NCBI GenBank assembly: GCA_031423015.1
Contig: JANPER010000176.1
Location: forward strand, 1-64,000
Origin: DATGPD01 sp031423015
GTDB lineage: Bacteria > Planctomycetota > UBA1135 > UBA2386
Length of the DNA stretch: 64,000 bases
Direction of reading: 5' to 3'
Shown here: positions 52,209 to 63,800 of the stretch, one piece after another
How positions within the stretch are numbered: position 1 is the stretch's first letter
Layout: each line of letters starts with the position of its first letter
Made by a program: the position numbers and the translations under genes
Notes under the pieces: generated by a model
What the model saw: only the letters and a program-made list of their open reading frames with translations
What the model was told of the DNA's origin: nothing
Databases searched by the model: none

Positions 52209-52374
52209 ACGAGCGCGAGTCCCGCGCCAGCGCGCGCAAGAGCGCCCGTGGGTGCGCGCAGAACGGTCACCAGGCGTCCGCTGCGCGACTCTGCACGCGG
52301 ATCACTTGGTCGAGCCCGACGGGCCGGCAATGTTTCTGCCGACAGGACCGGCGACATCTGCGCCGGGGTTCGAC

Positions 52375-52470
52375 GCCGCCATAGGCGCCGAACAGGATCG
52401 CGTCGCGCGCCGGATCGAAGGCCATCGCCGCGCTCTGGCGTGAAAGAGGCCTGTTCGTTGGGATCACCAT
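52375..52470 (-). pseudogene. Kelch-motif fragment
   Basis: On the minus strand RQSAAMAFDPARDAILFGAYGG is one Kelch-type blade (AMAxD..R...LFGGxxG). No start codon, signal peptide or second blade is nearby. The surrounding 52209-52665 holds no intact gene. It looks like the relic of a larger surface protein. Confidence 0.5.
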
Positions 52471-52665
52471 GGTGCGCGACATCGAGCCGAGAAAACCCAG
52501 GTTGCGGTGTAACCAAATCAGTTTGCGAGGCACTCGTGGGTGAAAGACTCAGCCGCCGTGATCGGCGCCTGACTTGCGGGGCCTCGTCAGTTTCTGTTTG
52601 CCCCTCATCACGCGTCCGCGACGACGAGACGGACGTCTGTTCTCTGTCTCTTGGAGGTTGGCATC

Positions 52666-53124
52666 ATGTTTGCTTTGTCCACTGGGCGCTGGCAGTTGCC
52701 AGCAGCCCTTCTCGCAACCGTCCTCGCCGTCGCAGCATGCGGCACGATCGGCGCATCCGGATTCAGCTCAGCCTGCTACCGCATCTCGGCTGGCTCTGTG
52801 AGTCTGTCCTGCACCGAACCGAGCATCAGTTTCGAGGGTGGAGGCTTGTGCGTCATGAAGAAGCACGCCGCCTGCCCAGACATTACGCGGATCGTGTTTC
52901 GGGCCGGCGCCGACCACGGCGGCGACGGTACGGTCGATCAGTCGGTGATCAACATCGATGAATCAGCACCTGCGCTCCCGTGGTACGGGGGCACCGTGCG
53001 GGGAAGCATCTCGCGTCCAAACGGTGGCTGGCCACCTGGCACCGTCGGGACCCTGCGTTGGGAAGTCTACAAGGCCGGTCAGGACGGGCCGGTGGCATCT
53101 GGTGGCGACGAGAAACCCCTGTGA
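52666..53124 (+). CDS. Small lipoprotein of unknown function (152 aa)
   Basis: Good ribosome-binding site (GGAGG, 8 nt before ATG 52666). The signal peptide ends in lipobox AVAAC-GTIGAS. The mature part has four further Cys (SACYRI, SLSCTE, GGLCVM, HAACPD) that could form disulfides. No family recognised. It is followed 8 nt later by another exported protein, likely the same operon. Confidence 0.7.
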   Translation: MFALSTGRWQLPAALLATVLAVAACGTIGASGFSSACYRISAGSVSLSCTEPSISFEGGGLCVMKKHAACPDITRIVFRAGADHGGDGTVDQSVINIDESAPALPWYGGTVRGSISRPNGGWPPGTVGTLRWEVYKAGQDGPVASGGDEKPL

Positions 53125-53132
53125 GAACAACC

Positions 53133-53741
53133 ATGAAGAAGCTCATCACCCTTTCGTGCGCAACGCTACTTGTCGTGCTTCCCTTGTCCGCAGCGGCCTG
53201 GGGTGCGATGCACGTGGCGGCTACGCGTCAGACCGCGGTCAGTGTGGCTGAGATGACGCGGATCATGACGCCGTTGCTGGCCGACAAGCAACCGCGCCCT
53301 GGCTACGGCGTCGCAGGCCTCGCGCCGCTGCCGCGGCGAACCCCGCCCCTTCTTCCCCTCCCCTACCTGTACGGCGTCTACGAAGACGTCGCTGGTCGAA
53401 TCGCCCGCGCCTACACTCTCGACCGGTGGACGATCTTGCTCACCCTCGAGCCGTGGATAGGAGCTGGCGGTCGTGCGACCTACCGCGATCCGACCTTAAT
53501 ACCGAGCTTCGTCGAGCTCGAGATCGAGTCGCCGCGACAAGGTCATCAGACGCTCCCTCTTGTGCCTTTCAGCCACGGGATGGACACCGTTTGGGCGACG
53601 ACGATCAGCGCTTTGGCAGGCGGGTTCGTTGGCCCGATCACATACAAAGTTCGGGCATGGGACGCCTCGGTACCGCCGCCTAACCGCACCCCGGACAACG
53701 CGTACTTCAACCGCGATCTCCAAGTGAGTCGGCTCGACTGA
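53133..53741 (+). CDS. Exported protein of unknown function (202 aa)
   Basis: Signal peptide MKKLITLSCATLLVVLPLSAAA. Mature part is Pro-rich with LAPLPRRTPPLLPLPYLYG and a beta-like second half (AYTLDRWTILLTLEPW, ITYKVRAWD). No known domain. Probably co-transcribed with the lipoprotein gene upstream. Role unknown. Confidence 0.7.
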   Translation: MKKLITLSCATLLVVLPLSAAAWGAMHVAATRQTAVSVAEMTRIMTPLLADKQPRPGYGVAGLAPLPRRTPPLLPLPYLYGVYEDVAGRIARAYTLDRWTILLTLEPWIGAGGRATYRDPTLIPSFVELEIESPRQGHQTLPLVPFSHGMDTVWATTISALAGGFVGPITYKVRAWDASVPPPNRTPDNAYFNRDLQVSRLD

Positions 53742-53854
53742 CGGGCTCGGTGCTGAGCCTTGTGGGCTGTGGCCGCCATCCCGGTTCGCCAAGAGCAACA
53801 TGCCGAGCCGGCGCGCTGTTCCGCCTGCCGCAGCAGTGGCAAGATGCTGGTCTC

Positions 53855-55933
53855 GTGGCAGACCGTCGGCGCCCCCTCGATGAGTATGAGAAGAAGCGCG
53901 ACTTCGGGCGCACGCCGGAGCCGGCAGCCGCACCGCCGGCGCCGACGCGCGTCGGCAACAACTTCGTCGTGCATCGACACGACGCGCGGCGTCTGCACTA
54001 TGACCTGCGCATCGAGATGAACGGCGCGCTGCGGTCGTGGGCGGTGCCCAAGGGCTTCGCGTACGACCGGCAAGAGAAGCGCTTGGCCGTGCAGACCGAG
54101 GACCACCCGCTGGCCTACGAGGAGTTCGAGGGCACCATCCCCAAGGGCGAGTATGGCGCCGGGCCGATGGCGATCTTCGACCGTGGCACGTATGCGCTGG
54201 CGCGCGGCACCGACCCCCTCGCCGAGTGCGACAAGGGCGAACTCAAGATCGTGCTGTTTGGTCGACGGCTGCGTGGCGAGTGGCATCTGGTGCGCACCAA
54301 GGGCGAACGGAGCAAGACCTGGTTGCTGTTCAAGTCGAAGGACTGCTACGAGGGCGGCGAGCTCGACGTGCTGCTGCGCTTGGACCTCGCCGCCGCTCGG
54401 GTCCGCGACGCGACGCCGCCGCAAGCCATGCGCCCCGGCGGCGAGCGCGCGGCGTTCTCGGCGCCGGACTTTGCGTTCGAGATCGCCTTCGACGGCCGCC
54501 GCGTGTTCGCGCGCAAGGATGGCAGCCGGGTCACGATCTTCGACCGCGAGCACGACCTCACCGCCGTGCTGCCCGAACTCGCGCGCGCCATGCTCGCCCT
54601 GCGCGCGACGCACGCCGTGCTCGATGCGGTGCTGGTTGCGACCGACGCACACGATCGGCCCGACCGCGCCCGTCTCGACGCCCTGCTCGCGACCGACCAC
54701 GCGCGCGGCGCCACCTGTTACGCGTTCGATCTGTTGGCCTTCGACGACCTCGACGTGCGCGCGCTGCCGCTCGTCGACCGCAAGGCGATCCTGCGCGCCA
54801 TCCTCCCGGTCTCGGCGCATGTCTTGTATGTCGACCACGTCTTGGGCGAAGGCGAACGGTTGTGTGCGGCGGCGGCCGCTGGCGGCCTGCGCGCGGTGAT
54901 CGCCAAGCGGACCACGGCACCGTACGTGGGCGGCGCCTCACCCGACTGGCAGGTGCTGGCCGTGCAGCCCGACCAACGTGCCGGCGAGGTCGCCCTCACT
55001 ACCGCGCTGAACGCGCGCCCCAAGCGTCGGGCCCGTTCGGCGCGCGTCAAGCTCAGCAATCTCGACAAGGTCTTCTGGCCCGCCGACGGCACCACCAAGG
55101 GCCAACTGCTCGACTACTACGAAGCGATCGCCGAGACGCTGCTGCCCTATCTGATGGATCGACCGGTGCACATGAACCGGCACCCCGACGGCATCGACGG
55201 CAAGTCCTTCTATCAACGCGAGGCGCCCGAACACCACCCCGAGTGGTTTCCCACCGCCGACATCGCCAGCGAAAGCAAGGGCCGACCGGTGCGCTACATG
55301 CTGTGCCAAGATCGCGACTGCCTGCTGTGCCTCATCAACCTGGGAACGATCGATCTGCACCCGTGGCTGTCGCGGCAGCAATCGCCTGACCAGCCGGATT
55401 GGGCCGTGCTCGACCTCGATCCCAAGGGCGCGCCGTTTTCGGACGTGCTGCGCGTGGCGCGCGCGATCGGCAAGGTGCTGCAGTCGATCGGCGTGCGCTC
55501 GGGCGTGAAGACGTCGGGCAAGACCGGCATGCACATCCACATTCCGCTGCGCCCAGGCTACACCTACGACCACAGCCGCATGTTCTGCGAGGGCATCGCG
55601 CGCGTCGTGCTGCGCGAGCACAAGGACATTGCCACCATCGAACGCAACCCTGCCAAGCGCGACGGCAAGCTGTACATCGACTTCTTGCAGAACCGACGCG
55701 GCCAAACCGTGGTGCCCCCCTACGCCGTGCGCCCTGTCGCGGGCGCCACGGTGTCGACGCCGCTCGCGTGGGACGAACTCAGCTCGGACCTGCACCCCTC
55801 GATGTTCACGCTGCACAACGTGCCGGCGCGCGTGTTGGCAATTGGCGACCTGTTTCGCATCACTCTGACCGACGGCCAGGACTTGCTGCCGGCGATCGAC
55901 CGACTGCAGGGACTGCTGGACAAGAAGGCATGA
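53855..55933 (+). CDS. ligD: LigD-type protein: 3'-phosphoesterase, degenerate ligase and polymerase domains (692 aa)
   Basis: GTG 53855 (ADRRRPLDEYEKKRDFGRTPEP) gives the usual LigD start. The 3'-phosphoesterase domain (~residues 10-180) has VVHRHDARRLHYDLRIEMNG and EDHPLAYEEFEG. In the ligase domain the adenylated Lys motif (ExKxDG) reads FEIAFDGRR, with Ala for Lys. The DGE motif reads LDAVLV, motif IV reads RAVIAKR, and the OB-fold end is missing. The polymerase domain (~residues 420-692) is intact, with AVLDLDPKGAPF and KTSGKTGMHIHIP. It probably processes and fills DNA ends but cannot seal them. No Ku gene in the window. Coupled to the next gene. Confidence 0.85.
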   Translation: MADRRRPLDEYEKKRDFGRTPEPAAAPPAPTRVGNNFVVHRHDARRLHYDLRIEMNGALRSWAVPKGFAYDRQEKRLAVQTEDHPLAYEEFEGTIPKGEYGAGPMAIFDRGTYALARGTDPLAECDKGELKIVLFGRRLRGEWHLVRTKGERSKTWLLFKSKDCYEGGELDVLLRLDLAAARVRDATPPQAMRPGGERAAFSAPDFAFEIAFDGRRVFARKDGSRVTIFDREHDLTAVLPELARAMLALRATHAVLDAVLVATDAHDRPDRARLDALLATDHARGATCYAFDLLAFDDLDVRALPLVDRKAILRAILPVSAHVLYVDHVLGEGERLCAAAAAGGLRAVIAKRTTAPYVGGASPDWQVLAVQPDQRAGEVALTTALNARPKRRARSARVKLSNLDKVFWPADGTTKGQLLDYYEAIAETLLPYLMDRPVHMNRHPDGIDGKSFYQREAPEHHPEWFPTADIASESKGRPVRYMLCQDRDCLLCLINLGTIDLHPWLSRQQSPDQPDWAVLDLDPKGAPFSDVLRVARAIGKVLQSIGVRSGVKTSGKTGMHIHIPLRPGYTYDHSRMFCEGIARVVLREHKDIATIERNPAKRDGKLYIDFLQNRRGQTVVPPYAVRPVAGATVSTPLAWDELSSDLHPSMFTLHNVPARVLAIGDLFRITLTDGQDLLPAIDRLQGLLDKKA

Positions 55934-57099
55934 AGGGTTCCGCCGCCGACGATCGTTCATGGTTGCGTCGACACGGACTGGCGGTGGCATGCGCCAGCGT
56001 GCTCGTCGGTTTGCTGCTCGCTTCCCTGTCCGAGACCTTCGTCGAGAAGATCTACGCGCGCGCCATCTCGCCCGCGCTGTGTCGACTGCTGTCCTCGATC
56101 ACCGGCCTCTTGCCATTCAGCGTGGCCGAACTCTTCGTCGTGGGGTTGACGCTCGCGGGCGTGTTCCTTTGCGCGCGCGGCGCCTGGCGCATCGCGCGAC
56201 GGCCAGCTACTTGGTTAGCCACGCTGCGCGCCGGCGGCGCGCGTGTCCTGCGTCTCGGCCTGCTGATCGGCGCGGTCTTCTACCTCACCTGGGGCGTGAA
56301 CTACCAGCGGCGACCGCTGGCGCAACGCCTGTCGCTCGTCGAGTTGGCACGCGCCACCGACCGCGCGGCGCAGGCGCAAGAACTCGAAGGTCTGTGCCGC
56401 GCCTTGGTCGAAGCCACCAATGCCGCCTATCGGCAAGCGCACGGCTGCGACGACTCCGGCGTGCCCAGCACCTGGCCCGACTCGCGCGCCGGGCTCGAAG
56501 CCAGCCTCGATGCTGGCCTCGACGCAGCCGGCTACGAACTCGGCACCGAGGCCACGTTCTCAGGCGCACGCGGCCGCAGCAAGAGCCTGCTGTTGTCCGC
56601 GCTGATGTGTCACCTGCGGCTCAGCGGCTTCTTCTTTCCATGGACTGGCGAGGCCAACGTCAACGCCGCGCAGCCTGGATGGAACATGCCGCAGGTGATC
56701 GCGCACGAGAAGGCGCACCAGCGCGGCATCGCCCGCGAGGACGAGGCCGAGTTCCTCGGCTACCTCGCGTGCGCCCTATCGCAGCACGCCTACGCCCGCT
56801 ACAGCGCCAGCCTGTTTGCGCTGGAGATCCTGCGCCGCGACCTGCGCCGCTTCGACGTCAGGCGCGTGGAGAGCATCGAGACCGATCTCTTGCCAGGCGT
56901 GCGGCGCGATGAGGCGGCGAACATCGCGTTCTGGGCGCGCTACGACGGCCCGGTCGGCCGCGTGGCAACGCAGGTGAACCACACCTACCTGATCACGCAC
57001 GGGATCGCCGAGGGTGTCGCCAACTACAGCGCGGTGAGCAAGCTGCTGATCGCCTACGCGCGCACGCGCGGCAGCGTGGTGCCGCAGCGCGCGAAGTAG
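55930..57099 (+). CDS. DUF3810 membrane metallopeptidase-like protein (389 aa)
   Basis: Three N-terminal transmembrane helices (~residues 17-35, 50-85, 105-120). A soluble domain contains VIAHEKAHQRGIAREDEAEFLGYL, a HExxH zinc motif with a downstream Glu, as in membrane-linked metallopeptidases. ATG overlaps the ligD stop (ATGA). Function unknown; a zinc-dependent protease is a plausible guess. Confidence 0.8.
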   Translation: MKGSAADDRSWLRRHGLAVACASVLVGLLLASLSETFVEKIYARAISPALCRLLSSITGLLPFSVAELFVVGLTLAGVFLCARGAWRIARRPATWLATLRAGGARVLRLGLLIGAVFYLTWGVNYQRRPLAQRLSLVELARATDRAAQAQELEGLCRALVEATNAAYRQAHGCDDSGVPSTWPDSRAGLEASLDAGLDAAGYELGTEATFSGARGRSKSLLLSALMCHLRLSGFFFPWTGEANVNAAQPGWNMPQVIAHEKAHQRGIAREDEAEFLGYLACALSQHAYARYSASLFALEILRRDLRRFDVRRVESIETDLLPGVRRDEAANIAFWARYDGPVGRVATQVNHTYLITHGIAEGVANYSAVSKLLIAYARTRGSVVPQRAK

Positions 57100-57100
57100 C

Positions 57101-57733
57101 CTAGGCGGGGTCCGGCACCAAGGCTTGCGTCGCGGGGTCGGACGCCAGGCGCAGCGCGAGCTGGTTTGGCGACACAGCGCGCATCTCGATCCCCGTCGCC
57201 TTGCTCACCAGCCAGCCGGCGCGATTCGCCTTCGCGACGCGGAACGCCTTGGCTCCGCGCACGAAGATCTCCGGCACCTTGGTGTCCCGGTGAATGACCC
57301 ACACCTCTTCCACGCCGATGTCGAAGTAGAACGGCAGCTTGTCGTAGCTCTCGTCGCCGGGCGAGTAGACCTCGACCACGACGCTCGGGCCGCCCGCAAA
57401 GTGCGTGTCGAGGTCGCGCGCGGCGCAGCCGGGCTCGAGGAGCGCAAGGTCTGGGATGCGGTAGTCGTCGAGCCACTTCGGAATCCCGGGTCGCGCGACG
57501 TTGCACTGCACGAAGACCTTGCCGTGTCCGCGCCGGGCCCAGTGGGTCTTCAACCAGAATGCCAACTCGCCGCTGAGGCCCTGGTGCCTATTCGACGGCG
57601 AGGGGCTCATGTGGATCACTCCCTCCCACACCTCGTCGAAGCGGTCCGCGCCCGTCCGCTTGCGCCACTCCAGGATGTGTGGCGGCACCTCCAACATCAC
57701 GGCACGGCGCGGGGTCTGTGTCATCGCAGCCAT
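57101..57733 (-). CDS. Uma2-family putative PD-(D/E)XK endonuclease (210 aa)
   Basis: YRIPDLALLEPG provides the catalytic Asp and PSVVVEVYSPGDESYDKLPFYFDIGVEEVWVI (read in pieces) provides the VEV and later Lys of the DUF820/Uma2 fold. Length is usual. ATG 57733 or ATG 57724. Role unknown; these genes are often dispersed and mobile. It converges on the DUF3810 gene with 1 nt between the stops. Confidence 0.85.
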   Translation of the reverse strand: MAAMTQTPRRAVMLEVPPHILEWRKRTGADRFDEVWEGVIHMSPSPSNRHQGLSGELAFWLKTHWARRGHGKVFVQCNVARPGIPKWLDDYRIPDLALLEPGCAARDLDTHFAGGPSVVVEVYSPGDESYDKLPFYFDIGVEEVWVIHRDTKVPEIFVRGAKAFRVAKANRAGWLVSKATGIEMRAVSPNQLALRLASDPATQALVPDPA

Positions 57734-57846
57734 AGTCTACTCCCTGGTCAGAAGCCGAGTGGTCACCTTGTCGCATGCCAACGAGTGGCAACAAACAGGC
57801 GATTGGTTACAGCCAAACTCGCGATTCCAGAACCAACGCACCCGGC

Positions 57847-60800
57847 TCACTTCGTCCGGTACACCTCGACCCCCTTCTGCTGCTTGTTCATCACCTCGTT
57901 CTGCAACCACTGCACCTGCTGCGCGCGGTTGACCTCGTTGAACCGGATGTTGTTGTCGAGGGCGTCGAACTTCTTGTAGGCCTTGTCCTTGCTGTCGCCG
58001 GGCTTGCCCTCGAGCTGCACCTGCACCTGTTGCGCCGGTTGCACGCGCGCCGGCTGATGCACGCCCGTGCCGCGATGGAACGCGTAGCTGTCGCCCTTCT
58101 TCACGATCACCGTCGCCTGCCCCACCAAGTCCTCGGCGATGAACACGCCGCGTAGATCCGACTCGCCGCTGCGGAAGCGCTGGTCGCCGGCGCCGATCAC
58201 CTTCACGTGCGCGTCCGACACCACGCCGTCGTTGGCCTTCACGTTGACACGGATGCGCCCAACGTCGAGCGCTTCCTGCACCTCGATGCGTAGGTCGGAG
58301 CGTAGCAACATGCCGGTGGCCAGCAGGTCGCCGCCGCGCAGCACCACCAGGTAGGCGCCGGGATCCTTGAGGTCCAGCGGCAAGCTCTTGGTCTGCTGCT
58401 TGTAGTCGCGGCCGTCGCCGAGCTCGAGCGTCAGCTCGGCGTACGGGCGGATGCCGTGCAGTTGCACACCGCGAATATCGTTGAGCGACTTCTCCAACAG
58501 ATAGAGCCGCATCAAGTCGACGCGGTACACCGTCACCGCCACCTTGTCGATGTTGCGGAACTGCACCTCCATCTTCACCGGATCGGCCAGCGACACCGTG
58601 GTGACCTCGGGCAGCGACAGCCGCTTGCGGACGAAGTAGTCAGTCGCCTCGACGGCGTCGCTGAACTTGTCCTTCACCTTGTCGTACGCCGCCAACGCCA
58701 GCTCGGGTTGCCCGAGCGCGTGATGGATCTGCCCTTGCAGATAGACCGCGTGGTCGCGGTTCTCACTCGGCCCGCGCGCGCCGCTTGGCTGCGGGAAGGT
58801 CTCTTCGGCCACGCGCTTCAGGATCGCGAAGGCGGCCTCGGGCTTGCCCAGCGCGAACTGCGCGTAGCCCGCCGTGTAGAGGAACTCGTCGGTGAGCACC
58901 GAGCCCGGGTAGCAGGCGAGCGCCTGCTCCGCCACCGCAAGCGCCGCCGCCAGGTCCTTGGCCTCGAGGAACGTCGTCGCCCACGCGAACGCCACTTCCT
59001 CGGCCAGCGGATCATCGGGGTAGAGCACGAGGAACTCGCGCAGCGCGCTGAGCGCCGCCGCGCGCAGATCACGCGCCGAGCCGACGCGCGGATCGATGAC
59101 GGCGCCTGGCTGCAGCTTGGCGGCGAGGTCGGCTTGCCGCTGCGCCACGCTGTAGAGGCCGGTGCGGATCAGGTTCAGGTCGGGATACGCGCCCAGCAAA
59201 CGCTGCAGGAAGCGCACCGACGCGTTGACCTCGCCGAGGCCTTCGAGCGTGGTGGCTACGGCTGCGTCCTTCAAGAACGACGACTCGGCCGCAGCGCGGA
59301 ACACCATGAGCGCGCGCTCGAACTCGCCGAGGTCGACGTACGCCTGGCCCACCGCCACGATCTTGTCGAACGGGATGACCAGGTCGGCGTAGCGATCCTT
59401 CAGCTCCTCGAAGAAGCGCACGGTGTTGGTCGCGTCTTTGCTGGCGATGGCGACGAACAGCAGCATGCGCGCCACGTCTTTGCGCACGTCGTCGCGCAGT
59501 TGCACCTTCTCCTTCTGCCACTCGTCGAGCAGCGCGCGCAGCCGCAAGCCCGCGGCCGGCAGCTCGCCCTGGTCGAACAGGGCCTTGCCGATGTGGTACA
59601 GCTCGTCGGGCGTCTCGCGATACGCCTGCGCCTTGCCTTCGCCGCGGCGGTCGACGGTGAGCTGCTGCGGCTGGCCGAGCGCCATGAGGTCGGGGCGCAG
59701 CGCGCCGTACACCTGTGTCGGCAGCACGCCAAAGTCGCCGACGAAGCGCGCTTCGAGGTCATAGGTCACGCTGTCGCCGGTGTTGCCCTCGCGGTAGTAG
59801 AACGTCAAGCGATCCGGCTCCACCTCGACGTGATCGAAGCTGCCCCGGATCGACTCGCGACTCACCGAGCACCCTGCCGGGATGGGTTCCTCGACCACCA
59901 GCGGCGAGATCAGCGCGCGGTTGCTCTCGTGCGGCACCCAGAACCGCGTGCGCACGCGGATCGCTTGGCCGAGTTCGGTGCGGCTGACCTTGTTCTCGAA
60001 GCTCTGGTAGGTGCCGTTCACCACGCCGAAGCCGGGCGAGACGATCTTGCCGTCGAAGCGGCGGAACGGCGCCAGGTACTGACGCTCGATGCGCACCAAT
60101 TCGCTGCTGCGGGCGACCTCGGGGAAGCCCTTGGCAAAGCCGGTGAGCGTCACTTGGTAGTGCACGAGCGCGCGCCCGGCGACCTTGATCTCCACCTCGT
60201 TGCTCGCGGCGAGCCACTCGGCCGGCACGTTGAAGGTCGAGCGGTCGGTGCGCGCCGTGGCCGGCACCTTGGCCAGCTCACGGCCGTTCACCAGCACGCT
60301 GATCTCACCCTCGCTCGCCGCCGAAGCCGCGCGACCGCCCGACGCAGTGCTCGCCCACAGCGCGGCGACCGTGGCCTCGGCGCTGCCGAAGGTGACGCCG
60401 ACGCGTTGCGCGTCGAGCCACGTCAAGCTGGCGGCGGCGACGCGATCCTTGGCGTCGATCGCCAGCAACGCCACGGCGCCGAGCGCGATCGACTCGACGG
60501 TCGCGGCATCGTTCGCGCCAGGCAGCGGCGACAACTTGCCGCGCAACGCGTCGCCGAGTTCTTGCGCCAGCGTCTGCCGCCCGGCCAAGTGCCAGGCGAG
60601 CGCCAGGCGCGCCAGCGCGTCGAGCGACAGCGCCGCGCGTTCGCGGTGCAGCGCGTTCAGATCCTCGAAGCGCGCGCGCCCGGCCGCAGCGAGCGCGAGC
60701 AGCGTGCGCGGGCGCTCGCGCGTGGTGCGCAGCTGCGCCAGCAACCACTCGCTCGCCTTGTCGGCCAACTCGCCGGCGCCGACCAAGCCGCGCTTGCGCG

Positions 60801-63800
60801 CGTGGCTGGCGAACAGCAACGCCTGACTCGTGGTGCGCACGTCGGCCTCGGCCTGCTTCACCCAGCCGTAGGCGCCGTCCTTGCGTTGCAGCGCCAGCAG
60901 GCGCGCGAGGTTGGCGCTGGCCTGGCCACGCAGGCGCGCGATGTCGTTCGGCGTCGCGCCGCCCGACTTCTCCAGCCAGTCGAGAACGAGCAGCGCTGAC
61001 AGGCCGCGGCTCGCCAGCGCCAGGTTGGTGAGGTCGACGCGCCGGCACGACAGCGGCTCGTAGCCGAGCCCGAGCGCCGCCGCCACCAGATCGCGCCCGA
61101 GGTCGGGACCGATCGCGAGGGTCAACGCGCGCTGCACGTAGTCATCGCCGGTGGGCAGAGCGAGCTTGAAGCGCGTGGCTTCGCTCGTGCTGCCCGACTT
61201 GCCAGTGCGGACCTCGCGGCCATACGGCAGCACCACGAGCGGTTGCACCATCTCGTCGCGCAGCTCGCCCGCTTCCACGAGCGCGCGCAGGTCGAAGGCC
61301 GCGGCCACCGCCGCGTCGAACGACACCGCGACCTCGGCCTCGGCGTGCGCCGGCAACGGGACGGCCTGGGTGTCCCCAGGTTGATCCGCACCGGTGGCGA
61401 GCGTCACGCGCGCGTCGCGCGCGGTGTCGCCGAGGTTGTGCACGCGCACGCGCAGCTCGATCTTGTCGCCCTGCGTCAGCGATAGCGGCGCCAGCACGCT
61501 TGCTTGCAGCTCCTTGCTGGTCTTGACCGCGCCGCGCGCCTCACCCACGTCGGTGGCAACGGTGACCGCGCGCGCGACGAGGCGCCACGCGGTCGTGCTG
61601 TCGGGGAGCGGCACGTCGACCTTGGCCTTGCCGTCGCTGCCGGTGACGATCGCCGATAGCCACGCGCCGGTTTCTGAGAAGTCGGTGCGTGGACGGTCGG
61701 GAGCGACGCCACCCCCCTGGTAGAGGAGGTTGTCGTCCCAACCGCCGGCGCCGAGATCGAAGGTCAGCCTCTTCTTGTCGAAGAGCTGCCCGCCAACGTA
61801 GAAGTCGTCGGACCCCGTGATCTGACCCGCGGCATCCTTGCGACCGAGCTTCGCGCGCCCACCCTGCCGGCCGCCGAACTTCTCGCCCGCGCTGCCACCC
61901 AGACCCACCGCAGTGTTCCAAGTGGTCGACTGGAACGCCGACTCGACCCCATCCAGCACTTCCAGATCGGCCAACATCGGCAGCGCCGCGCTTCGATCGA
62001 GTTCGCGCAGCACCCGCCGTTCCTCGGCCGCCAGCTCGGCGCTCACCGCCTGCGCCTGGCCGCGGTAGCTCCACTCGCACGACGACACGGTGCGGAACGC
62101 GGTCTCGCGTCGCTTGCCAAAGAACACCTGTGCCATCGCCGGGGTCTGATCGGCGTGGATCGCGAGCAACGCTTCATCGACCACCGCCAGCGCCACCTCG
62201 CCCACCACCGGCTGCCCCTCGGCGTCGCGCACTTCGACCTGCACCGACACGCTGCTGCCGGGCTTGGCCGCCGCGGGCACACTCAGCGTGACCTGCAGAT
62301 CACGCTCGACCTTGAACTCGCGCTCGGCGCCGAGCAGCTTCTGATCAGCGATCACCGCCAGCGCCAGCGCGAAGTTGGGCGCATGCATGGCGCCAAGCTT
62401 CAGGGTCAGCGTCGACTCACCCGCCGGCAACGACAGCGCGCGGTACGCCAGGATGCCGTCGCCCTGCACCGTCTCCAGCGCCAGGCGCGCGCCGGCGCGG
62501 TTCATCACCTTCACCGTCACCGTCTCGCCCACCTTGTAGGTCTCGCGGTCGCTCAGCAAGCGCAGCTTCACGGCGTCTTCTTCGCCCGAGATCACCAGGC
62601 CCAGCTGCCCAGTCACCAACACGCCGAAGCGATCCTGCGCCTCGACGCGCACCACGTGATCGCCGCCCTTCTGCGCCACGAACTGCACCTCGGCGCGCCC
62701 ACTCTTGGCCTCGGTGGTGAACGCTTGCCGCAAAAGCTCGACCTCCGCGACGGTGCCACCCTTGCGCTCGCGGCGCAGGAGCACCGCCGTGCCTTGTTTG
62801 CCGAGCGGCTTGCCGGCCCGATCCAGCAGCTCGATCGCCGCCTGGAAGGTCTCGCCGGCGAGGTACACGCCGCGCATCGTCGTCAGCGTGGGCACGAACT
62901 CGGTCGTGGCGATCGGCACCGCGCACACCGCCTGCACGTTCTCTTCGGCTACCGACGCGGTGATCACCGCCATCGCCTCCTCGGCGAAGTCCTTGGTGTC
63001 GAACGCGAACTCGACCTCGCCCAGCGCGTTGGTCGTGCCCTCGCGCTCGACGGTGACGCCGCCCGGCATCTGCAACGCGTAGCGCACCACCTTGCCGCGC
63101 GCCGGCTCGCCGAAGAAGTGACTCACCACAAAGCGGCCCTTCAGCAACTCGCCGCGATACACCACCGCCGCCGCAGGCTCGCCCACCATCTGCAGCTTGG
63201 GCCGCTCGTAGCGCGCGACGGTGAAGGTCGCGGCGAACGCGTCGCCAGCGCCGCGGTCGATCGCCACGCGCCACTCGCCGAGTTCGGCCTCGGGCGGCAG
63301 CGGCACGTCGATCGCAAAGCTGCCGAAGGGCGTGAACGCGATGTCGCGCTGCAGCACCAAGCGGCCACCAGCACTGAACGCCTGCACGCGATAGCTGTCG
63401 GCCGGCAGCGCATAGAGGCCGTCTTTCACCTCGCGCACGATGCCCTTGACGTGCGCGACTTGGCCGGGCTGATACGCCGGTCGATCGGTGAACAGATAAC
63501 CCACGGGCTGCAGGCCCGTCGAGTAACCGAGCCCATTCAGAGCCAGAAGCCCGGCCCCCGAGCCGCCAGCGCTCACGGCGAACACGCGTAGCTGCGCAGT
63601 GTCCTTGAGCGCCTCGCCGCGGAAGCGGTACACACCATCTTTGCCGGTGACGCCCTCGGTCACCACCTTGGTGCCATCCGACACCACCACCTTCACACCG
63701 CCCTCGACCCGGTTCTCCTTGAGGTTCTGCGTGAACACGAACAGCTCGTGCCGCGACGTCTTGGCGATCAACGCCACGTCGGTCACCAGCAGCATCGTGG

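Noticed and set aside
58456..60999. 847-codon plus-strand open frame within the macroglobulin gene
   Set aside because: Shadow of the giant minus-strand gene: no motifs, strong Arg/His/Leu bias.
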